Shown: positions 15,325 through 24,030 of the stretch, in pieces
Numbering within the stretch: the first letter of the stretch is position 1
Layout of the letters: every line of letters begins with the position of its first letter
Notes under the pieces: generated by a model
Databases searched by the model: none
What the model saw: the letters and a program-made list of their open reading frames with translations, nothing else
Told to the model about the DNA's origin: nothing
Assembly: GCA_015063985.1 (NCBI GenBank)
Contig: SVTC01000024.1
Coordinates: 1 to 34,340 of the forward strand
Origin: Oscillospiraceae bacterium
GTDB taxonomy: Bacteria; Bacillota; Clostridia; Oscillospirales; SIG627
Direction of reading: 5' to 3'
Length of the DNA: 34,340 nt
Made by a program: the position numbers and the translations under genes

Positions 15325-16680
15325 TTAAAACATTGCCTCGCGAATTACTTCGCTGACGGTGGGATGGGGGAATACGAGCTTCTGGATATCGGTTACTCTC
15401 ATCTGAGTTTCGACCATGATAGCCGCACCGTAGATGATCTCTGAGGCGTAGTTGCCGATCATATGAAGACCAACGACGTTGCGATGCTTTTTGTCGATGA
15501 GGATCTTGAGAATGCCGTTACCGCCTTCGTTTTCGGCAATGTATCTGCCGCTGAGCTTGAGGGTGACGGTCTTGATCTCGACGTCAAGTCCCTTAGCCTT
15601 TGCACTTTCGGTGGTTTCACCTACACTTGCAACCTCGGGGTTGGTGTAGATAACGGAGGGTATGGAGGAGTAGTTTACTCTGTCCTTTCCGCCAAGCATA
15701 TTTGCAACCGCTACTTCGCCTTCCTTGTAGCCTGTGTGAGCAAGCATTACCTTGCCGTTTACGTCTCCTGCAGCCCATACACCGGGAACGCTTGTTCTGC
15801 AGTAGTCATCTGTAACGATAGCGCCTCTTTCGGTGATAACGCCGATGTTCTCAAGGCCGATGCCCTGGGTTCTTGCGCGACGTCCTATGGATACCAGAGC
15901 CTTGTCTGCTTCGATGGAAAGAGCTTTGCCGTCAAGCTCGTAGCTTACCTTGCCGTCCTTGATGGAGGTGACCTTTGCGCCGAGAATGAAGTTGATGCCC
16001 TTCTTCTCGTATTCCTTCTTGAGCATATCGCTGATCTCTCTTTCGGTTGGACCTGCAATGTGATCAAGCATTTCAAGAACGTAGATCTTGCTTCCGACGG
16101 AGTTGAAATAGCTTGCCATTTCAAGACCTATAACACCGCCGCCTACAACGACCAGAGTCTGGGGGATCTCTTTAAGAGCCAGAGTCTCGCGGTTGGTCAT
16201 AGCAAAGCCGTTTGCAAGGCTGTCCTTAAGACCGTCGATGGGGGGGAGTGCGGGATCGGAGCCTGTGCAGATAAGAAGCTTGGTGGAATTGTATTCCTTG
16301 CCGTCTGCCTCTACAGTAAAGCCATCCTTGGATTTTGATTTGATCATTGCCTTGCCGTATACAACGTCTACGCCTGCCTTCTTGAGCTTTGCGCCAACGC
16401 CGCCTACCAGCATTTTGATTACCTTTTCTTTTCTTTCAACTACCTTGGCATGGTCAATGGAAGCACCCTGGAAGTTAACACCGTAATCTGCGCTGTGCTT
16501 TGCATAGTCGTAGATCTTTGCGGAGTAAAGGAGGGTCTTGGTGGGGATACATCCTTCGTTAAGGCATACACCGCCGAGAGCTTTTTCCTCGATAACAAGA
16601 GTTTTCATTCCGGCATGAGCGGCTCTTTCGGATGCATTGTAGCCTGCGGGACCGCCGCCGATAATTATAAGATCGTACAT
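15325..16680 (-). CDS. lpdA: Dihydrolipoyl dehydrogenase, E3 (451 aa)
   Basis: E3 reoxidises the dihydrolipoyl group of E2 and passes electrons to NAD. The FAD-binding GGGPAG is at 8-13, the redox disulfide is Cys39-Cys44 in [13 protein letters not shown], and a second dinucleotide fold begins [14 protein letters not shown]. The C-terminal catalytic His439 and Glu444 sit in HPTVSE. The length is normal. It has no N-terminal lipoyl domain, unlike some clostridial E3s. It is 14 bases from the upstream E2 gene, clearly one transcript. Confidence 0.97.
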   Translation of the reverse strand: MYDLIIIGGGPAGYNASERAAHAGMKTLVIEEKALGGVCLNEGCIPTKTLLYSAKIYDYAKHSADYGVNFQGASIDHAKVVERKEKVIKMLVGGVGAKLKKAGVDVVYGKAMIKSKSKDGFTVEADGKEYNSTKLLICTGSDPALPPIDGLKDSLANGFAMTNRETLALKEIPQTLVVVGGGVIGLEMASYFNSVGSKIYVLEMLDHIAGPTEREISDMLKKEYEKKGINFILGAKVTSIKDGKVSYELDGKALSIEADKALVSIGRRARTQGIGLENIGVITERGAIVTDDYCRTSVPGVWAAGDVNGKVMLAHTGYKEGEVAVANMLGGKDRVNYSSIPSVIYTNPEVASVGETTESAKAKGLDVEIKTVTLKLSGRYIAENEGGNGILKILIDKKHRNVVGLHMIGNYASEIIYGAAIMVETQMRVTDIQKLVFPHPTVSEVIREAMF

Positions 16681-16694
16681 TTTATATTCCTTTC

Positions 16695-18032
16695 TTATTT
16701 TGCAAGAAGAAGATCAAAGTTTTCAAGGTTGTTGCAGAGAGCTTTGAGGAACTTAGCTGCGGGAGCGCCGTCCAATGCTCTGTGGTCGAAGGTCAAGGAA
16801 AGACCCATTGCCTGGTACGCCTTGATCTCGCCGCCAACCTCCTTGACCTTTGTGGTAAGGCCGCAGACACCGAGTATGCCGGTCTGGGGAGGATTGATAA
16901 CGGGAGTGAAGCTTTCAACACCGAGAGAACCGAGGTTTGTGATGGTGAAGCTTGCGCCCTGGAGCTTATCGGGGTTGATCGTGCCGCCTTGAGCTTCCTT
17001 GATGATGCTCTTTGCATTTACGGAGATCTCGTTAAGAGACATCTTGTTTGCGTACTTAAGGGTGGGAACCAGAAGACCTCTGTCGGTATCAACTGCGATT
17101 CCCAGATGTACGTTGTTGAAATACCTCATCTTATCGTCGAGATAGTGAGCGTTCATTTCCTTGAAGTCAAGAATGGTTCTGCTGACTGCGTAAAGAACGA
17201 TATCGTTGAGAGTGATGTTTGCAAGTCCCATCTTTTCTGCATTTGCCTTGACCTGAGCTCTGTACGCCATAAGCTTTGTGGCATCGAAGGAGCTGTTGAG
17301 GGTGAGCTGAGCGGAGTTGGAAAGGGAAGCGTGCATACTCTTGGCAATAACCTTGCGGATGTTGGGAAGCTTAACGTCCTCAAAATCAGCCTCCGGTTCT
17401 GCAGGAGCAGCAACGGGAGCAGCAACCTCCTCGACCTTTCTTTCAAGATCGGAAAGGGTTACCATACCGCCGATGCCTGTGCCTTCAACCGCAGTGTTGT
17501 AGGAAGCATATGCAGCAGGGCTTACGGTGAGAGACTTGTCAAGAAGGAGCTGAACGTCTCTTTCGATGATCCTTCCGTCGGGACCTGTGGGAACTGCCTT
17601 AAGAAGATCGGCGAAGGTCTTATCCGCCAAAGCCTTTGCTCTGGGAGAGATCTTCATCTGTGCGCCATCTACAGCGGTGGAAACGGGAGCCGCTACCTCA
17701 GTCGCTGCAGGAGCCTCTGCCTTGGGAGCTTCCTCTGCGGGCTTTTCTTCTGCTGCGGGGGATGCAGCGCCTGCAAATGCGCTGATGTCCTCGCCGGGAT
17801 TGCCGATAACACAAACGTTTTCAAGGCAGGGAACGTCTTCTCCCTCTTCCTTGAATACAGCCAAAAGAGTACCTTCGACTGTGCTTACCTCATCAAAAGA
17901 AGATTTGTCTGTTTCGTAGGAGAAAAGTACGTCTCCTACCTTAACTGCGTCGCCGGGCTTTTTGCTCCAGCTTGTGATGATGCAGCTTTCAACGCTCTGT
18001 CCTTGACGGGGCATAATTACTGCTGTTGCCAT
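16695..18032 (-). CDS. Dihydrolipoamide acyltransferase, E2 (445 aa)
   Basis: The domains are in the classic order. There is one lipoyl domain with the modified lysine at 43 (ETDKSS), then an Ala/Glu/Pro-rich flexible linker (about 80-115), an E3/E1-binding domain starting ISPRAKALADK (118-155), a second short linker, and the acyltransferase core ending with DHRALDG at 416-422, where His417 is catalytic. E2 forms the core of the complex and carries the acyl group from E1 to CoA. The ATG follows AGGAGG. It directly follows the DeoR-type regulator gene (18-base gap). No lipoate ligase gene is nearby, so lipoylation must be supplied from elsewhere. Confidence 0.95.
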   Translation of the reverse strand: MATAVIMPRQGQSVESCIITSWSKKPGDAVKVGDVLFSYETDKSSFDEVSTVEGTLLAVFKEEGEDVPCLENVCVIGNPGEDISAFAGAASPAAEEKPAEEAPKAEAPAATEVAAPVSTAVDGAQMKISPRAKALADKTFADLLKAVPTGPDGRIIERDVQLLLDKSLTVSPAAYASYNTAVEGTGIGGMVTLSDLERKVEEVAAPVAAPAEPEADFEDVKLPNIRKVIAKSMHASLSNSAQLTLNSSFDATKLMAYRAQVKANAEKMGLANITLNDIVLYAVSRTILDFKEMNAHYLDDKMRYFNNVHLGIAVDTDRGLLVPTLKYANKMSLNEISVNAKSIIKEAQGGTINPDKLQGASFTITNLGSLGVESFTPVINPPQTGILGVCGLTTKVKEVGGEIKAYQAMGLSLTFDHRALDGAPAAKFLKALCNNLENFDLLLAK

Positions 18033-18050
18033 GATATACCTCCTGAAAAA

Positions 18051-18818
18051 TTATTTGGCAATGATCAATTCGATCTTATTGTCTTCAAAATATTTTGTTA
18101 CTTCGTCATCAAGATGCTCGTCCGTGATAACTGTGCTGACGTTTTCTGCCTTGCAGAAAGTGTAGGGAAGGCTTTTGTTGATCTTTGAAGCGGCAAGAAG
18201 CATTATGGTTTTTCCTGCTTTTTTAATAATGGCTTCCTTAAGCTCGCATTCATTGTAGTTTCCGCAGGTAAAGCCGTCCTTTACGGAAAAGCCTGAGGGA
18301 ACTATTATCGCTACGTCAATATTTATCTTATTGATGTAGTCCAGAGACGCCGCGCCGGATATGGATAAATTGTCTCTGTTGAGGATGCCTCCGAGAAGGT
18401 GCACCATAACCTTGTCGTTTCTCGAAAGGTTAACGGCAACGTTGGGGCCTGAGGTTATTATTGAAAGTCGTTTGTTTTCAACAAGCGACGCAAGCTCCAT
18501 TGCAGTCGTGCCCGAATCCAGAAAGATGCTTCTGCCGCTTTCCAAAGCGCCCACCGCCTCCTTGGCGATCTTGCGCTTGGTGTCGGTGTTTTTGCTCATT
18601 CTTTCCGAAAAGGACTGCTCCATTGTGGTGGTGATGAATTTCATCGCCCTCGCACCGCCACGGACCTTGATTACCTCGCCCTGCTGCTCAAAAAACTCAA
18701 TGTCTCTTCTCAGTGTCATACAGGAGACTTCGGGGAATTTTTTCTGCAGTTCCTTTAAAGACGTGAAAGGCTGGGAAACAAGAATTTCCTTAACCTTGCC
18801 TCTTCTTGGGTAGTTCAC
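18051..18818 (-). CDS. DeoR-family transcriptional regulator (255 aa)
   Basis: The N-terminal winged helix-turn-helix (residues 1-56; EILVSQPFTSLKELQKKF then CMTLRRDIEFFEQQG) and the C-terminal sugar-phosphate-binding-like domain (DSGTTAMELASLV from 101) define the DeoR family. These proteins usually repress sugar or nucleoside operons and are released by a phosphorylated intermediate. Here the gene is the first of the E2-E3-E1 operon, so it probably controls the operon and itself. A GTG start at 18818 with AAAGGA upstream is the first possible one. A promoter and a 22-base inverted repeat lie just ahead. A DeoR regulator for a 2-oxoacid dehydrogenase complex is uncommon. Confidence 0.93.
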   Translation of the reverse strand: MNYPRRGKVKEILVSQPFTSLKELQKKFPEVSCMTLRRDIEFFEQQGEVIKVRGGARAMKFITTTMEQSFSERMSKNTDTKRKIAKEAVGALESGRSIFLDSGTTAMELASLVENKRLSIITSGPNVAVNLSRNDKVMVHLLGGILNRDNLSISGAASLDYINKINIDVAIIVPSGFSVKDGFTCGNYNECELKEAIIKKAGKTIMLLAASKINKSLPYTFCKAENVSTVITDEHLDDEVTKYFEDNKIELIIAK

Positions 18819-18844
18819 TTTGAGGTGTCCTTTCTTATTAAATT

Positions 18845-18866
18845 TGTGAAAATGTTAATATTCACA
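18845..18866. promoter_or_regulatory. Candidate operator (inverted repeat) for the DeoR-type regulator
   Basis: TGTGAAAAT, a four-base centre (GTTA), and ATATTCACA form a 22-base inverted repeat with a single mismatch. It sits just downstream of the -10 box of the operon promoter, covering the start of transcription, where repressor binding would block elongation. Confidence 0.5.
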
Positions 18867-18878
18867 TCTCACTACACT

Positions 18879-18907
18879 ATTTTAACACTTTTTGCAGAAA
18901 AAGTCAA
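18879..18907 (-). promoter_or_regulatory. Sigma-A promoter of the DeoR-E2-E3-E1 operon
   Basis: Minus strand: TTGACT (18902-18907), 17-base spacer, TAAAAT (18879-18884). It is the only good promoter seen for the operon. Confidence 0.8.
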
Positions 18908-19013
18908 GTTAATTAAGGGGTAATTTATAAAATAAATGTTGTGTTTTTTATCTGTATAATTTGGCGATTATGATGAATAATAATCACAGAACAAAAAACG
19001 GAGGTATTGATTT

Positions 19014-19199
19014 ATGACACAGTTAACAGGAAAAGAATTGACAGCGATCAACGAGCAGCTTGAAGCTGAAAAGGTAGTTATCGCAAAATACAGAATGTAC
19101 GCAAATAACGTTCAGGATACAGAGCTTAAGACTCGCTTTGAGGCTATTGCCTCGAGACACTGTCAGCACTATGATAAGCTGTATTCTTTGCTTGGTTAA
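19014..19199 (+). CDS. Small spore coat-like protein (61 aa)
   Basis: The product is all-helical with a ferritin-like helical pair (LTAINEQLEAEKVVIAKYRM and LKTRFEAIASRHCQHYD). It resembles the short proteins encoded with CotF-type coat proteins in Clostridia. ACGGAGG precedes the ATG. A TATAAT at 18955-18960 is a possible -10 box, but no good -35 box matches; sporulation sigma factors could be used. It is 11 bases ahead of the CotF-family gene, so the two are cotranscribed. Confidence 0.8.
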   Translation: MTQLTGKELTAINEQLEAEKVVIAKYRMYANNVQDTELKTRFEAIASRHCQHYDKLYSLLG

Positions 19200-19210
19200 G
19201 GAGGAAGAAA

Positions 19211-19483
19211 ATGACTTGCAATTATAGTGATAAGGAAATGATCACCGACGTACTCTCCACACAAAAGCATCTTACCGACGGCTATAATAATTATGCCAAT
19301 GAAAGTGCTTGCGAAAGCGTTAAAAATACTATGATGGCGGTGTTGACAGAGGAGCACGACATTGCTCACGAGGTATTTTGCCTAATGAATAAGAGGGGCT
19401 GGTATCCTACTGAAGCCGCTCCTCAGGATAAGATCGCTCAGGCAAAGCAAAAATATTCATCCACACCCTGTTATTGCAATTAA
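19211..19483 (+). CDS. CotF-family spore coat protein (90 aa)
   Basis: The protein fits the coat protein F family: KEMITDVLSTQKHLTDGYNN, then NESACESVKNTMMAVLTEEH and DIAHEVFCLMNKRGWYP, the usual C-terminal pattern of the family. The fold is ferritin-like. Such proteins are deposited on the spore surface; the C-terminus CYCN adds two cysteines. AAGGAGGA precedes the ATG, and a terminator follows at 19492. Together with the upstream gene it forms a two-gene sporulation unit. Confidence 0.87.
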   Translation: MTCNYSDKEMITDVLSTQKHLTDGYNNYANESACESVKNTMMAVLTEEHDIAHEVFCLMNKRGWYPTEAAPQDKIAQAKQKYSSTPCYCN

Positions 19484-19491
19484 GAAAGAAA

Positions 19492-19519
19492 GATCCGTCC
19501 CCGGGGCGGATCCTTTTTT
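19492..19519 (+). terminator. Terminator of the spore coat pair
   Basis: Stem GATCCGTCC / GGGCGGATC, G-U pair included, followed by CTTTTTTA. Confidence 0.75.
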
Positions 19520-19533
19520 ATACGTATTTAATA

Positions 19534-19562
19534 TTGACATCAATGGGAATTAGTGTTAAAAT
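19534..19562 (+). promoter_or_regulatory. Promoter of the GNAT gene
   Basis: TTGACA (19534-19539), 17-base spacer, TAAAAT (19557-19562). Confidence 0.75.
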
Positions 19563-19590
19563 TTCTAAAAAACAAAAGGGTAAGAAAAAA

Positions 19591-20073
19591 ATGTTAATAA
19601 GAAAAACAAGCTCCAAGGACGTATTACAAGCTGCCGAGATATATGAAAATGCACGCCGTTTTATGAGAGCTAACGGCAATATAGATCAATGGTGGGAGGG
19701 GTATCCCGGGATAAATGAAATAGAATCGGATATCAGAGAAGGCACGGGATACGTCTGCGAGGAAGACGGTGAGATAGTGGCGGTATTTTATTTCAGAATA
19801 GGGGAGGATCCGACCTATAAGGTTATTTATAACGGCGCTTGGTTGGATGAGTCACCTTATGCCGTCATACATAGAGTTGCAGTGAAATATAACGGCAGAG
19901 GAACAGTGAATAAGATATATGAATACTGCTATTCCAAGCATCCTCATCTTCGCATCGACACACATGAGGATAATATTCCAATGCAAAGATCACTTTCTAA
20001 AAACGGCTTTAAGTATTGCGGTATTATTCATCTTCCCAATGGCGATGAGCGTCGGGCATACGAAAAAATATAA
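19591..20073 (+). CDS. GNAT-family N-acetyltransferase (160 aa)
   Basis: GNAT enzymes move an acetyl group from acetyl-CoA to an amine. The order of elements fits: MLIRKTSSKDVLQAAEIYEN (first strand and helix), EEDGEIVAVFYFRIG (central strands), VIHRVAVKYNGRGTVNKIYE (the CoA-binding strand-helix, with RGT in place of the common Q/RxxGxG/A), and the final RIDTHEDNIPMQRSLSKNGF with the Asn-aligned C-terminal region. The substrate is unknown. AAAGGG lies upstream of the ATG at 19591; the longer frame from 19474 would run through the terminator and promoter. It is monocistronic and ends at the hairpin at 20076. Confidence 0.85.
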   Translation: MLIRKTSSKDVLQAAEIYENARRFMRANGNIDQWWEGYPGINEIESDIREGTGYVCEEDGEIVAVFYFRIGEDPTYKVIYNGAWLDESPYAVIHRVAVKYNGRGTVNKIYEYCYSKHPHLRIDTHEDNIPMQRSLSKNGFKYCGIIHLPNGDERRAYEKI

Positions 20074-20075
20074 GA

Positions 20076-20105
20076 AAAATGGGTTGACCTCGGTCAACCC
20101 ATTTT
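20076..20105. terminator. Bidirectional terminator
   Basis: A 13-base stem AAAATGGGTTGAC / GTCAACCCATTTT with a CTCG loop between the convergent GNAT and putP genes. Confidence 0.85.
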
Positions 20106-20116
20106 GATGTCGTTTT

Positions 20117-21652
20117 TTATGCTTTTTTTGTTACTACAGCGTCGTAATCATCAAGTATCTCCTGAGAGGGAGTGCCGGTAAGCTTGGAAACTACCACTAT
20201 CACGATGCTTGAAAGAATGAAGGCGGGGAGAAGCTCGTAGATGGCGAATATGCCTCCCAGAGGAGCGATAAAGAAGTTCCAGATGATAACCGTAACACCG
20301 CCCGTGATCATTCCCGCAACGGCTGCGGGGTAGGTGGTCTTCTTCCAGAAGAGTGTGAAGAGCATCAGAGGACCGAAGGTAGCACCGAGACCTGCCCATG
20401 CAAAGTCAACGATGGTGAAGATCACCTGGTTTCCGCTGGTTGCAACAAGCATTGCAAAAAGCGTGATGCAAACAAGGATCGCTCTTGTTACCCACATTAC
20501 CTCTTTGTCGCTTGCCTTCTTTCTTATGATACCCTTGTAGATATTCACGGTAAGAGCGGAAGCGGAGATAAGAAGGTAAGAGTCGGAGGAGCTGATGGAA
20601 GCGGCGAGGATTCCCGCACAAACAAGACCTGCAAGAAGAGCAGGAAGAAGATTGGTGGACATAAGAATGAAGATGTTTTCTGCACTTGCATTGTCAAGAT
20701 ATTCAACGGGGTAGAGTGCTCTACCGACAACTCCCAATGCAATTGCGGCAAAGAGGGAGATCATAACCCATATCTGAGCTACTCTTCTGGAGAGCTTAAG
20801 CTCCTTCTCATCGCGGATAGCCATAAATCTCAGAAGGACCTGAGGCATACCGAAGTAACCCAAGCCCCAAGCAAGGCCGGAAGCAATGGTGATAAAGGCG
20901 ATGTTGGAGGGATCACCGAAAACAGGTGCTCCGTTTACTACCTCTCCTGTGGGATTGGCACTTGTCAGAAGGCTCCAGAAGCCGGGGATGTTTTTGGAAT
21001 TCTCGATAACAGCACCGATTCCGCCTGCATTGAAAATACCCAGTCCGAGAACAAGAACAAGGGCGACGACCATAACTATTGCCTGCATAAAGTCTGAAAT
21101 GGATTCACCTAAAAATCCGCCGAGGAAGGTATATGCCAACACAAAAAGTGCGGCAACTACAACCATAAGCTCATAGCTTACGCCGAAAAGCTGGCTGAAG
21201 AGCTTTCCGCAAGCCATAAGGCAAGAGCCTGCATAGGGGGTGAAGAACACGATGATGAGTACACTGGAGATAACCATCAAAATAGGCTTCTTTTCGTGGA
21301 AACGGTTGGAGAAGTAGTCGGGGATGGTTATTGCACCGACACGCTCACTGTAGCGGCGAAGTCTCTTTGAAACTATGAGCCAGTTGAGATACGTGCCTGC
21401 GGCCAAGCCGATGGCGGTCCAGGCTGCGTCTGCAAGTCCGCACCAATAAGCCAGACCGGGAAGACCCATAAGGAGCCATCCGCTCATATCACTTGCTTCC
21501 GCGCTCATCGCAGAGACCCAGGGTCCTAAGGTACGACCTCCCAAAAAGTAATCATCGGAGCTTTTGTTGGCTTTTTTGGAGCACAGTACGCCGATGAGTA
21601 CAACTGCTGCCATATAAAGAACTATGGCAATTAAATACTCGATCTTAAACAT
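20117..21652 (-). CDS. putP: Sodium/proline symporter PutP (511 aa)
   Basis: The protein has the 13-helix layout of the solute:sodium symporter family and the PutP-specific start: SSDDYFLGGRTLGPWVSAMSAEASDMSGWLL spans residues about 31-60, read here in parts. Further conserved points are RLRRYSERVGAITIPDYFSNRF, a GGFLGESISDFMQAIVM helix, and the GILAASISSSDSYLLISASA segment that carries the sodium-site serines. It imports proline with sodium at the cell membrane. The length is standard. AAAGGG precedes the ATG, and a promoter is at 21691-21719. No proline catabolic gene is adjacent. Confidence 0.94.
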   Translation of the reverse strand: MFKIEYLIAIVLYMAAVVLIGVLCSKKANKSSDDYFLGGRTLGPWVSAMSAEASDMSGWLLMGLPGLAYWCGLADAAWTAIGLAAGTYLNWLIVSKRLRRYSERVGAITIPDYFSNRFHEKKPILMVISSVLIIVFFTPYAGSCLMACGKLFSQLFGVSYELMVVVAALFVLAYTFLGGFLGESISDFMQAIVMVVALVLVLGLGIFNAGGIGAVIENSKNIPGFWSLLTSANPTGEVVNGAPVFGDPSNIAFITIASGLAWGLGYFGMPQVLLRFMAIRDEKELKLSRRVAQIWVMISLFAAIALGVVGRALYPVEYLDNASAENIFILMSTNLLPALLAGLVCAGILAASISSSDSYLLISASALTVNIYKGIIRKKASDKEVMWVTRAILVCITLFAMLVATSGNQVIFTIVDFAWAGLGATFGPLMLFTLFWKKTTYPAAVAGMITGGVTVIIWNFFIAPLGGIFAIYELLPAFILSSIVIVVVSKLTGTPSQEILDDYDAVVTKKA

Positions 21653-21690
21653 TGATTCATATACCCTTTCGTAAGTATAAACATACTGAT

Positions 21691-21719
21691 ATTTTACACT
21701 ATCACAGGCGTTGTGTCAA
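21691..21719 (-). promoter_or_regulatory. Promoter of putP
   Basis: Minus strand: TTGACA (21714-21719), 17-base spacer, TAAAAT (21691-21696). A small dyad AGTAT-AAAC-ATACT (21674-21687) lies in the leader. Confidence 0.8.
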
Positions 21720-21766
21720 GATTATTTCGAAATTTCGTGTGATTTATTGCATTTTTTTGAATTGTA

Positions 21767-21795
21767 TTGAAATTTGTTAAGGTATTTGCTATAAT
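21767..21795 (+). promoter_or_regulatory. Promoter of the SDR-MATE operon
   Basis: TTGAAA (21767-21772), 17-base spacer, TATAAT (21790-21795). It is divergent from the putP promoter. Confidence 0.8.
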
Positions 21796-21830
21796 ATTTC
21801 GAGAATAATTTTATATGATGAAGGTTCTTT

Positions 21831-22622
21831 ATGAAGTACGTTCTTTTGAGCGGGGCATTTGGAGGAATGGGGAGAGCTATGACAAGCCTTCTTGTTTCAA
21901 AGGGATACTGTGTTATCGCTTTGGATAGGCGTTGTGACAGCTCCAATCCCTCGGTTTTTCCCGTCTTATGTGATATTACCGATAAAAATGACGTAATAAA
22001 GGCAAGAGAAAAGGTTTTGGAGTACACCTCCGAGCTTTTTGCGATTATCCATTTTGCCGGTATTTATAAATTGGATTCCTTTGTTGAGGCTGATCATGAA
22101 AAGCTTGAAGAGGTTTTTCGGATCAATCTTTTGGGGGCCGCTCTGGTTAATAAGCACTTCTTCTCCTTGTTGGGGGAGGGCGGAAGGATAATCCACGTTA
22201 CCAGCGAGCTTGCGGTTCTTGATCCTATGCCCTTCACCGGAATGTACGCCGTATCAAAAATAGCACTTGATAATTATGCCTTTTCCCTCGCAATGGAGCT
22301 TCAGCTTAAAGGAATAGGCGTCAGCGTTATCAGAGCCGGCGCGGTAAGTACCTCGATGATAGGAGCGTCTACGGACGAGCTTGAGCGCTTTTGTTCTTCT
22401 ACAAGGCTTTATAGCTGCAATGCAAAGCGGTTTAAAGCAATAGTTGATTCCGTTGAATCAAAAAGCATCTCTGCAGATCGTCTTGCTATGAAGATATACA
22501 GTGTTTTAACTAAAAGAAGACCGCGCTTTTCCTATTCCATTAACAGAAATCCCTTGCTTTTGCTTTACGGCGCTTTGCCAAAAGCTCTTAAATTCAAGGC
22601 TGTTAAATTTATTCTCAGATGA
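21831..22622 (+). CDS. Short-chain dehydrogenase/reductase (263 aa)
   Basis: This is a classical SDR fold: nucleotide-binding Gly8, Gly12 and Gly14 in SGAFGGMGRA, an acidic/basic end of strand 2 (ALDRRCD), Asn99 in the helix 4 motif, Ser125 in HVTSE, and the catalytic Tyr139/Lys143 in YAVSK. SDRs oxidise or reduce alcohols, ketones or sugars with NAD(P). The substrate is unknown. After about residue 195 a basic tail replaces the common C-terminal extension (KRRPRFSYSINRNP), similar to membrane-linked SDRs. GAAGG precedes the ATG. The MATE gene follows after 15 bases and the two share a promoter. Confidence 0.92.
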   Translation: MKYVLLSGAFGGMGRAMTSLLVSKGYCVIALDRRCDSSNPSVFPVLCDITDKNDVIKAREKVLEYTSELFAIIHFAGIYKLDSFVEADHEKLEEVFRINLLGAALVNKHFFSLLGEGGRIIHVTSELAVLDPMPFTGMYAVSKIALDNYAFSLAMELQLKGIGVSVIRAGAVSTSMIGASTDELERFCSSTRLYSCNAKRFKAIVDSVESKSISADRLAMKIYSVLTKRRPRFSYSINRNPLLLLYGALPKALKFKAVKFILR

Positions 22623-22637
22623 CTTCGGAGGTCTTTT

Positions 22638-23978
22638 TTGAATAGAACGGTTGATATGACAAAGGGAAGTGCGGTGAGGCATCTTTTACGCTTTGCATTT
22701 CCGCTGTTGATAACTAATCTCGGTCAACAGCTTTATATGATAGCCGATGCGGCGATAGTCGGCAGAGGAGTTGGTGTAAAGGCTCTTGCCGCGGTGGGGG
22801 CTACCGATTGGAGCTATTGGCTTATACTTTGGACCGTAGTCGGTCTTACCCAAGGCTTTTCTACCTTTGTTTCCAGATACTTCGGTGAGAAGAATTACAA
22901 AAAGACAAACAAGGTTATTGCAAATTCTGTGGTTTTGACCCTTGCTATTTCTGCAATACTTACTTTTATCGGTATTGTCGTTGCAGAAGGAGTTTTAAAG
23001 CTTTTGAACACTCCCGAAGATATTTTCGACGGAGCTTATACATACCTTGTTACTATGATCTCCGGAACGGTTGCAGTGGCGGCATATAATCTCTTCGCTT
23101 CCTTTTTAAGAGCCTTCGGCGACGGCAGATCCCCTCTTGTTGCAATGGGGATAGCTGCGGTTTTGAATATTGCTCTGGACTGTTTATTTGTCTTTCTTTT
23201 CGGTTTGGGAATATTTGGAGCGGCATTGGCATCTATATTATCTCAGACCGTGGCGTTTATTTATTGTTTTATAAAGCTTATTCAGGTTCCGTTTTTAAAG
23301 CTTGACAGAAGATGCTTTGAGCTTGATTGGCGAATGATCCGAGAGCTTCTTATCTTTGGTATACCCCTTGCCTTGGAGTATGTTGTTATCGCCTTGGGTG
23401 GAATTTTCCTCCAGGGTGCCGTAAATGAATTCGGCAGTGCGTTTATAGCCGGCTATACAGCTACAAATAAGGTATATGGACTTTTGGAGTGCAGTGCTAT
23501 ATCGCTGGGACTTGCCTCGGCGACCTTCCTCGGGCAAAATTACGGGGCGGGGTTAAAGGATCGGTTCAGGCAAGGCGTTAAAACCGCTTGCATTATAGTA
23601 TGCCTTATGGCTATAGCGGTAATGGTATTTACCTTCCTTGTTAGAAAATATCTGCTTTTACTTTTTCTGGACCTTTCCGCTGAGGGCGGATTGCAGGCAT
23701 TGGAAACGGCGGTAAGATATCTTACCATAATGACGTGGTGGCTTTTGGTCTTGTATCTTATACACGTGTTTAGAAATGCATTGCAGGCTATGAAGATCTC
23801 CCTGTGGTCATTTGTTTCCGGATGCACGGAATGTGCGGCAAGAATTTTTATGGCTAAGTTTGCAGTAGATCTTATTGGTCCTGATGCCCTTTTTATATCC
23901 GAGCCGCTGGCTTGGGCGGGGGCGCTGATAACCGTTGTCATTCCGTATTTTTGGTACAGAAGAAAGCTGTTGAAATAA
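22638..23978 (+). CDS. MATE-family multidrug/sodium antiporter (446 aa)
   Basis: The protein has 12 predicted membrane helices. It opens NRTVDMTKGSAVRHLLRFAF and continues PLLITNLGQQLYMIADAAIV, the usual MATE N-lobe start, followed by the second-half repeat around RELLIFGIPLALEYVVIAL. MATE proteins export cationic drugs or metabolites in exchange for sodium or protons. The start is a TTG at 22638 because GGAGG lies seven bases upstream; an ATG at 22656 lacks such a site. Cotranscribed with the SDR. Confidence 0.93.
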   Translation: MNRTVDMTKGSAVRHLLRFAFPLLITNLGQQLYMIADAAIVGRGVGVKALAAVGATDWSYWLILWTVVGLTQGFSTFVSRYFGEKNYKKTNKVIANSVVLTLAISAILTFIGIVVAEGVLKLLNTPEDIFDGAYTYLVTMISGTVAVAAYNLFASFLRAFGDGRSPLVAMGIAAVLNIALDCLFVFLFGLGIFGAALASILSQTVAFIYCFIKLIQVPFLKLDRRCFELDWRMIRELLIFGIPLALEYVVIALGGIFLQGAVNEFGSAFIAGYTATNKVYGLLECSAISLGLASATFLGQNYGAGLKDRFRQGVKTACIIVCLMAIAVMVFTFLVRKYLLLLFLDLSAEGGLQALETAVRYLTIMTWWLLVLYLIHVFRNALQAMKISLWSFVSGCTECAARIFMAKFAVDLIGPDALFISEPLAWAGALITVVIPYFWYRRKLLK

Positions 23979-23992
23979 AAGGGATAAGCCTT

Positions 23993-24030
23993 TGCCCAAG
24001 TGTTCTTAAGGACACTTGGGCAGTTTTATT
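23993..24030 (+). terminator. Terminator of the SDR-MATE operon
   Basis: A 13-base stem TGCCCAAGTGTTC / GGACACTTGGGCA (one G-U pair) with a TTAA loop, followed by GTTTTATT. The T-rich tail overlaps the first arm of the hairpin array beginning at 24024. Confidence 0.8.

Noticed and set aside
18845-18866. CRP or Rex site
   Set aside because: The half-sites look similar but the gap between them (ten to twelve bases) does not fit either consensus, so a DeoR-type operator is the simpler reading.
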